Below the pieces are notes generated by a model that had not been told where the DNA came from, made no database searches, and saw nothing but the letters and a program-made list of their open reading frames with translations. Shown here in pieces: positions 13,664-16,990 of a stretch of 16,990 bases of DNA. The stretch is from the NCBI GenBank assembly GCA_964404205.1, contig CAYOJD010000073.1, positions 1 to 16,990 on the forward strand, read 5' to 3'. Every line of letters begins with the position of its first letter. Position 1 is the stretch's first letter. The DNA comes from CAZWBR01 sp964404205 (GTDB lineage Bacteria > Bacteroidota > Bacteroidia > Bacteroidales > Prolixibacteraceae). A program made the translations under genes and the position numbers.

Positions 13664-16072
13664 TTATATCATTAACGAAGCAATATGGTAGGTAATAAAT
13701 GCGCCAATCCATGCAGCCACCGAGGTATAAACGACCGTGAAAAGCGCCCATTTCCAACTGCCCGATTCCCGTTTAATGGTAGCTATCACGGCAATACAGG
13801 GGAAATAGAGCAAGACAAACACCAGAAACGACAAGGCTACCGCCTGATCGAAAACCGGTTGCCCGATTTTGGGCCCTGAAGTATGAAGCTGGTTGCGCAA
13901 TGACACAGAAAGCCCCTCGTTGGCATGTTGTCCCTGTTCGGGTGTTTGATACAATACCCCCATGGTGCTCACCACAATTTCTTTGGCAGGAATCCCGGCC
14001 AGCAGGCTGATGCCCATTTTCCAGTCGAAACCCAGCGGACGGATGGCCGGTTCGATAAAACGGCCTACCTGCCCCAGATAAGAGTTTTCAATTTGAGCCT
14101 CCTGTGCCTGTGCCATCTCTATCTCACGCTGGGGAACCGTGGACAGTGGCGTACGTGGAAAATATTCCAACGCCCAGATAATCACCACGGCAATTAAAAT
14201 GGTCCCCCCGATTTTATTCAGGTACTGGCTCCCCTTGTCCCACATATGCAGCAACGTATTGCGCATCACCGGCATACGATAGGGCGGAAGTTCCATTACA
14301 AAAGGGGTCTCCTTCCGTTTAAATACTGTCCGGTGGAGAATATTGGCCATCAGTACGGCCACCATAATCCCAATCAGGTAGATGCCAATAAATACCAGCG
14401 CCGGGTAAGTCGGGAAAAAAGCCGATATCAGCACAATATAGACCGGGAGCCTGGCTGAACACGACATAAAGGGGATAATCATCATGGTAAGCAGCCTGTC
14501 GCCACGGTTGCGGATGGTACGGGTGGCCATGATAGCCGGTACATTGCAGCCAAAACCCATCACCATCGGGATAAACGAGCGGCCATGAAGCCCCATTTTG
14601 TGCATCAGCTTATCCATGATAAAGGCGGCACGCGCCATGTAACCGGTATCTTCCATCAACGATGTGAAAAAGAAGAGGATTAAAATATTGGGCAGAAATA
14701 CAATGACGCTCCCTACCCCGCTGATAATCCCATCGACCAGCAAGTCTTTTAATATCCCTTCGGAAAGCAGTTGTTCCACCCATCCCGACAGGTAGCCGAT
14801 GCCCACCTCCATCCAGTCGGTCGGGAAAGCGCCCAACCTGAAAGTGGCAAAAAAGGTAACAAACATCAGCAAAAGGAAGATGGGAAAGCCCCAGTATTTA
14901 TGGGTCATCACCCTATCTATCTTTTCGGTAGCTTCAATCCTTTTCTGATAACCGGCTTGGTAAGTCTCTTTGAGTGCCCCCGAAATAAAGCCATACTTGG
15001 CATCCGTAATCAGGTGCGAACTGTCGTCGCCCATACGCGATTCGAGCCGGTGAATCTCCCGCTCATACACCTCTTTGATCACCCCAAAGTTGGTCGAGCT
15101 TTCGAGCAGTTTCAGCGCTTCGGTATCTTTATCGAGCAAACGGATAGAGAGGTATCTCGACGAGAATTGTGCCGTAACCGGTTTATCTTTCTTAATCTCC
15201 TGCCGGATAGCCATAATCGACTTCTCCATCTCCTCCCCATAATTGATGTGGATATGTCGGACAATGGGATCGCGATCTTCGTACACATCAATCAGTTTTT
15301 CCAGCAAATCGTCGAGCCCCACCCCCTTGCTGGCCGTGGTAGGCACAATCGGGATGCCCAGCAACGCCCCCAATTTTTTGATTTTTAGCTTCGACCCGCT
15401 GTTCAGCAAATCGTCGTACATGTTCAGCGCAATCACCACTTTAATATCCATGTCGATCAACTGAGTGGTGAGGTACATGTTGCGTTCGAGGTTCGAAGCA
15501 TCGATAACGTTCAACACAATATCGGGCGTTTCGCCTAGAATATAATTTCGGGTAAAAAGCTCTTCGGGCGTATAAGTGGTCAACGAGTAGGTACCAGGCA
15601 AATCGACCAGATTAAAAGTATAGCCGTTTCGTTCCACACTGGCCACCTTAGCACTGACGGTCACCCCGCTGTAGTTGCCCACATGCTCTTTCGAGTTGGT
15701 AAAACGGTTGAAAAGGGTGGTCTTGCCACTGTTGGGATTTCCGACAATGGCAATCTGAATCATCTTCCCTTTCTCGCGGGCCGACGTTTTCAGGCTCTCC
15801 ATATCGATGGTGCCATCGAAACCATGGGCTACCAGCGAGCCGGCCTCCTCTGGCGTAACCACCTCTATCAGATTGGCTTCGGCCCGGCGCAGCGAGACAT
15901 TATATCCCATTACCCGGTATTCAACCGGATCCCTGAACGGGGCATTCTTCATCACGGTCACCTCTTTGCCCGCCACAAACCCCATCTCTGAAATTCTGCG
16001 CCGAAAGGAACCATGCCCCAACAGTTTGGAGATAACCACTGTTTTATTTTCGCTGACGTCGGATAAACGCAC
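13664..16072 (-). CDS. feoB: Ferrous iron transporter FeoAB (FeoA domain fused to FeoB)
   Basis: 802 residues from a GTG at 16072. Residues 1-72 are a FeoA SH3-like domain (RLSDVSENKTVVI, GHGSFRRRISEMGFVAGKEV). The FeoB GTPase follows with G1 GNPNSGKT (111-118), GNYSGVTV, G3 DLPG (157-160) and G4 NMYD (217-220). The helical GDI-like domain and a membrane domain come next, with two Gate motifs including GFGCNVPAIMATRTIRNRGDR, FMSCSARLPVYIVL and LAGIPAKEIVVSTMGVLY. It moves Fe2+ across the inner membrane. Fusion of FeoA to FeoB is usual in this phylum. The frame stays open 54 codons further upstream, but that stretch crosses the promoter -7 box (16110-16117) and is unrelated to FeoA, so the GTG start is chosen. 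A Fur-like dyad upstream fits repression by iron. Confidence 0.95.
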   Translation of the reverse strand: MRLSDVSENKTVVISKLLGHGSFRRRISEMGFVAGKEVTVMKNAPFRDPVEYRVMGYNVSLRRAEANLIEVVTPEEAGSLVAHGFDGTIDMESLKTSAREKGKMIQIAIVGNPNSGKTTLFNRFTNSKEHVGNYSGVTVSAKVASVERNGYTFNLVDLPGTYSLTTYTPEELFTRNYILGETPDIVLNVIDASNLERNMYLTTQLIDMDIKVVIALNMYDDLLNSGSKLKIKKLGALLGIPIVPTTASKGVGLDDLLEKLIDVYEDRDPIVRHIHINYGEEMEKSIMAIRQEIKKDKPVTAQFSSRYLSIRLLDKDTEALKLLESSTNFGVIKEVYEREIHRLESRMGDDSSHLITDAKYGFISGALKETYQAGYQKRIEATEKIDRVMTHKYWGFPIFLLLMFVTFFATFRLGAFPTDWMEVGIGYLSGWVEQLLSEGILKDLLVDGIISGVGSVIVFLPNILILFFFTSLMEDTGYMARAAFIMDKLMHKMGLHGRSFIPMVMGFGCNVPAIMATRTIRNRGDRLLTMMIIPFMSCSARLPVYIVLISAFFPTYPALVFIGIYLIGIMVAVLMANILHRTVFKRKETPFVMELPPYRMPVMRNTLLHMWDKGSQYLNKIGGTILIAVVIIWALEYFPRTPLSTVPQREIEMAQAQEAQIENSYLGQVGRFIEPAIRPLGFDWKMGISLLAGIPAKEIVVSTMGVLYQTPEQGQHANEGLSVSLRNQLHTSGPKIGQPVFDQAVALSFLVFVLLYFPCIAVIATIKRESGSWKWALFTVVYTSVAAWIGAFITYHIASLMI

Positions 16073-16109
16073 GGGTAAAATCTTATTAAGAATAAATAAA
16101 AATAGATCG

Positions 16110-16165
16110 CAAAGATATTCTTTATATCGAAAACCGAAAATGTTAATGCCGATAATCATTGAACA
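16110..16165 (-). promoter_or_regulatory. feoAB promoter (-7 TATCTTTG) with Fur-like dyad
   Basis: On the minus strand TATCTTTG (16110-16117) is a perfect -7 box 37 nt before the GTG start. No exact -33 TTG is present. At 16141-16165 the plus strand has an imperfect dyad, TGTTaATG ... CATtgAACA, enclosing GATAATCATT. That decamer is identical to part of the classical Fur-box consensus, and about 12 of 19 positions match overall. It abuts the expected -33 position, where a repressor would block transcription. Metal control of feo by Fur is established knowledge in other bacteria; this site is inference. Confidence 0.55.
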
Positions 16166-16273
16166 GGCTGCTGCTAAGAGGCTCGCCTCAAAACCTCGAC
16201 AGAAGCTGGGAACCCGACAAACGACCTGTTTCACACGGCACCGGACTGCGTCAACTGACCATACGGCTTAACC
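16166..16273. other. GC-rich intergenic stretch, no gene recognised
   Basis: Between the feo promoter and the 113-bp repeat element. It is visibly more GC-rich than the flanking AT-rich leaders. A short hairpin GAGGC-TC-GCCTC is present (16184 region). No start codon with a credible protein and no known riboswitch core is seen. Frames through it are open by chance on both strands. It may be remnant sequence of a lost element or structured RNA. Confidence 0.4.
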
Positions 16274-16386
16274 CCGGATCAACGCCATATCATCCAATTA
16301 TTTTATCTGTAACTTCTCATAATTTTCAATACTAAAATGTACAGAAGATGTACAGAAGATGTACAGATGACAGGGCGTTGATCCGG
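16274..16386. repeat. 113-bp element: 13-bp perfect inverted repeats enclosing three 11-bp direct repeats
   Basis: CCGGATCAACGCC (16274-16286) and its exact complement GGCGTTGATCCGG (16374-16386) border 87 bp. Inside, at 16337-16369, the unit ATGTACAGAAG is repeated three times head to tail (third copy ends ATG). Internal complementarity continues the fold: 16305-16311 with 16362-16368 (7 bp) and 16313-16317 with 16354-16358 (5 bp). It could be a MITE-like remnant or a structured RNA. No target-site duplication is evident at the ends. Confidence 0.75.
16337..16369. repeat. Three tandem 11-bp repeats, each with a TGTACA palindrome
   Basis: Units at 16337-16347, 16348-16358 and 16359-16369; the first two are identical and the third differs at its tenth base. 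TGTACA recurs every 11 bp, about one helical turn, so three copies would face the same side of the DNA. Confidence 0.85.
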
Positions 16387-16480
16387 ACAAAACAGAGCGT
16401 CTCTCCGGTGCAACCGGTAATCCTATCGTTCGAAAAAATTGACTGCAGATACCATAAAAAATTCATTGGCATACAGATGA

Positions 16481-16493
16481 AGCCATGATGGCT
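16481..16493. promoter_or_regulatory. Perfect 6-1-6 palindrome (candidate operator)
   Basis: AGCCAT-G-ATGGCT is fully symmetric and covers the expected -33 position of the promoter at 16507-16514. It may be bound by a regulator of the thiamine-binding-protein gene. Confidence 0.45.
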
Positions 16494-16506
16494 GAACGAA
16501 AAAAAG

Positions 16507-16514
16507 TAGCTTTG
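16507..16514 (+). promoter_or_regulatory. Bacteroidota -7 box (TAGCTTTG) for the thiamine-binding-family gene
   Basis: TAGCTTTG is a perfect TAnnTTTG, 17 nt before the ATG at 16532. No -33 TTG is found at 19-21 nt upstream; the palindrome 16481-16493 occupies that place, which would suit an activator- or repressor-dependent promoter. Confidence 0.6.
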
Positions 16515-16531
16515 CGGCAAAACGTGCAACA

Positions 16532-16825
16532 ATGAACAAAACGGTGAATATGGCATTGCAGGTATTGCCTCAGGCCGATGGAAAAACAAGTTATGATATG
16601 GTCGATGTAGCTATTGCGATTATTGCCCGGTCGGGAGTGAAATATCGTGTTTGCCCGTTCGAGACGGTAATGGAAGGCGATTTCGACCAACTGATGGAGG
16701 TGGTGAAAAAGGTACACGAAGCCTGTTATGCCGCCGGGACCGAAAATATGATGGCATATATCAAAATAGAAAGCCATGCCGGCCAACCAGCTGTGATAGA
16801 GCAAAAAATGGCCAAATACGAGTAA
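16532..16825 (+). CDS. Thiamine-binding-family protein (MTH1187/YkoF type)
   Basis: 97 residues, the normal length of the single-domain family. VNMALQVLPQAD at the start, then DVAIAIIARSGVKYRVCPFETVMEGDFDQLMEVVKKVHEACYAAG and a late strand MMAYIKIES fit the ferredoxin-like fold of the MTH1187 family. Some members bind thiamine or a related pyrimidine; most are uncharacterised. The G-V-K-Y-x-V-x-P-F-E-T-V-M-E-G stretch is the most conserved part and is intact. The gene has its own promoter. No thiamine transporter or biosynthesis gene adjoins it in the window and no TPP riboswitch core is visible upstream. The next feature is a tRNA, so it seems to be a single-gene unit. Confidence 0.85.
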   Translation: MNKTVNMALQVLPQADGKTSYDMVDVAIAIIARSGVKYRVCPFETVMEGDFDQLMEVVKKVHEACYAAGTENMMAYIKIESHAGQPAVIEQKMAKYE

Positions 16826-16907
16826 GCTCCGGAAAGGCAAAAACAATAAAAAGTACAATTTTCAGAAAAAAGGCAGTCCGAAGGGTTTTCTTTTAACAAA
16901 ATCTGTT

Positions 16908-16915
16908 TATCTTTG
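16908..16915 (+). promoter_or_regulatory. Bacteroidota -7 box (TATCTTTG) for tRNA-Arg
   Basis: A perfect TAnnTTTG, 17 nt before the tRNA 5' end. A TTTTC at 16886-16890 lies where the -33 box is expected but is not an exact match. Confidence 0.65.
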
Positions 16916-16932
16916 CACCGCTTAAATGCAAT

Positions 16933-16990
16933 GGCCTCGTAGCTTAATGGATAGAGCATCTGACTACGGATCAGAAGGTTGGGGGTTCGA
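16933..16990 (+). tRNA. tRNA-Arg (anticodon ACG), 3' end cut by the window edge
   Basis: 58 nt are visible. The acceptor 5' strand GGCCTCG is followed by TA, a D arm (GCTTAATGGATAGAGC), then the anticodon stem TCTGA/TCAGA around the 7-nt loop CTACGGA, giving anticodon ACG, which reads CGN arginine codons after deamination to inosine. The variable loop and the T-stem start with GGGGGTTCGA are present. The remaining T stem, acceptor 3' strand and discriminator lie outside. Confidence 0.95.

Noticed and set aside
13500..13757. Minus-strand 85-codon frame overlapping the end of feoAB
   Set aside because: Overlaps both feoAB and the true 56-residue Cys-rich gene in another frame, and its composition is not protein-like.
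16073..16234. 54-codon N-terminal extension of FeoAB
   Set aside because: It crosses the -7 box and the Fur-like dyad and has no FeoA similarity.
16387..16531. Possible TPP riboswitch before the thiamine-binding-family gene
   Set aside because: No CTGAGA or other TPP aptamer core is present; only the small CCGGT-GCA-ACCGG hairpin is seen.
1..16990. CRISPR array, phage genes, transposases or defence systems
   Set aside because: No array of spaced identical repeats and no such proteins. The only recombinase is the housekeeping XerD.

Overview
The window reads as a chromosomal segment of a member of the Bacteroidota, probably order Bacteroidales. This rests on several things. Perfect TAnnTTTG promoter -7 boxes stand before many genes, and start codons generally lack Shine-Dalgarno sequences. 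The neighbourhood xerD | aroQ - pyk is typical of the phylum, as is ftsK followed by lolA. FeoA is fused to the N-terminus of FeoB, with a small cysteine-rich Feo partner behind it. I cannot name a genus. The content is mostly housekeeping and central metabolism. No phage, transposase, CRISPR array or defence locus is visible.

Layout. Positions 1-1250 (minus strand) hold the N-terminal part of a class I/II PLP aminotransferase, preceded by an XRE-cupin transcriptional regulator. Positions 1399-2363 (minus) hold xerD and its terminator. Positions 2518-4560 (plus) hold aroQ and pyk. pyk contains a 10-N assembly gap whose placeholder length is out of frame, so a naive translation stops early although the gene continues to 4560. 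A bidirectional terminator separates pyk from the convergent ftsK-lolA pair (4608-7715, minus).

Divergent from ftsK runs a plus-strand catabolic cluster at 7993-10647: carbamate kinase, ornithine carbamoyltransferase and a cyclase/formamidase-fold hydrolase. A YqhD-type alcohol dehydrogenase follows with its own promoter (10773-11933). Together the first two would turn citrulline and phosphate into ornithine, ammonia, CO2 and ATP. Arginine deiminase is not present in the window. Positions 11934-12131 carry two kinds of short repeats.

The minus-strand block 12132-16072 is an iron-uptake unit: a FeoA-FeoB fusion, a 56-residue FeoB-associated cysteine-rich membrane protein, and then an MFS exporter-like gene. 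Upstream of feoAB lies 459 bp without a gene. It holds a feo promoter with a Fur-like dyad, a GC-rich unexplained stretch, and a compact 113-bp element made of 13-bp perfect inverted repeats enclosing three 11-bp direct repeats. A small thiamine-binding-family protein (16532-16825) and the 5' part of tRNA-Arg(ACG) close the window.

The most unusual signals are non-coding: the 16274-16386 element, the 19-nt phased hexamers at 11954-12020, the decayed 10-nt repeat at 12031-12089, and a TTAAG/CTTAA motif shared by the regulator and aminotransferase upstream regions. I see no convincing new multi-gene system.
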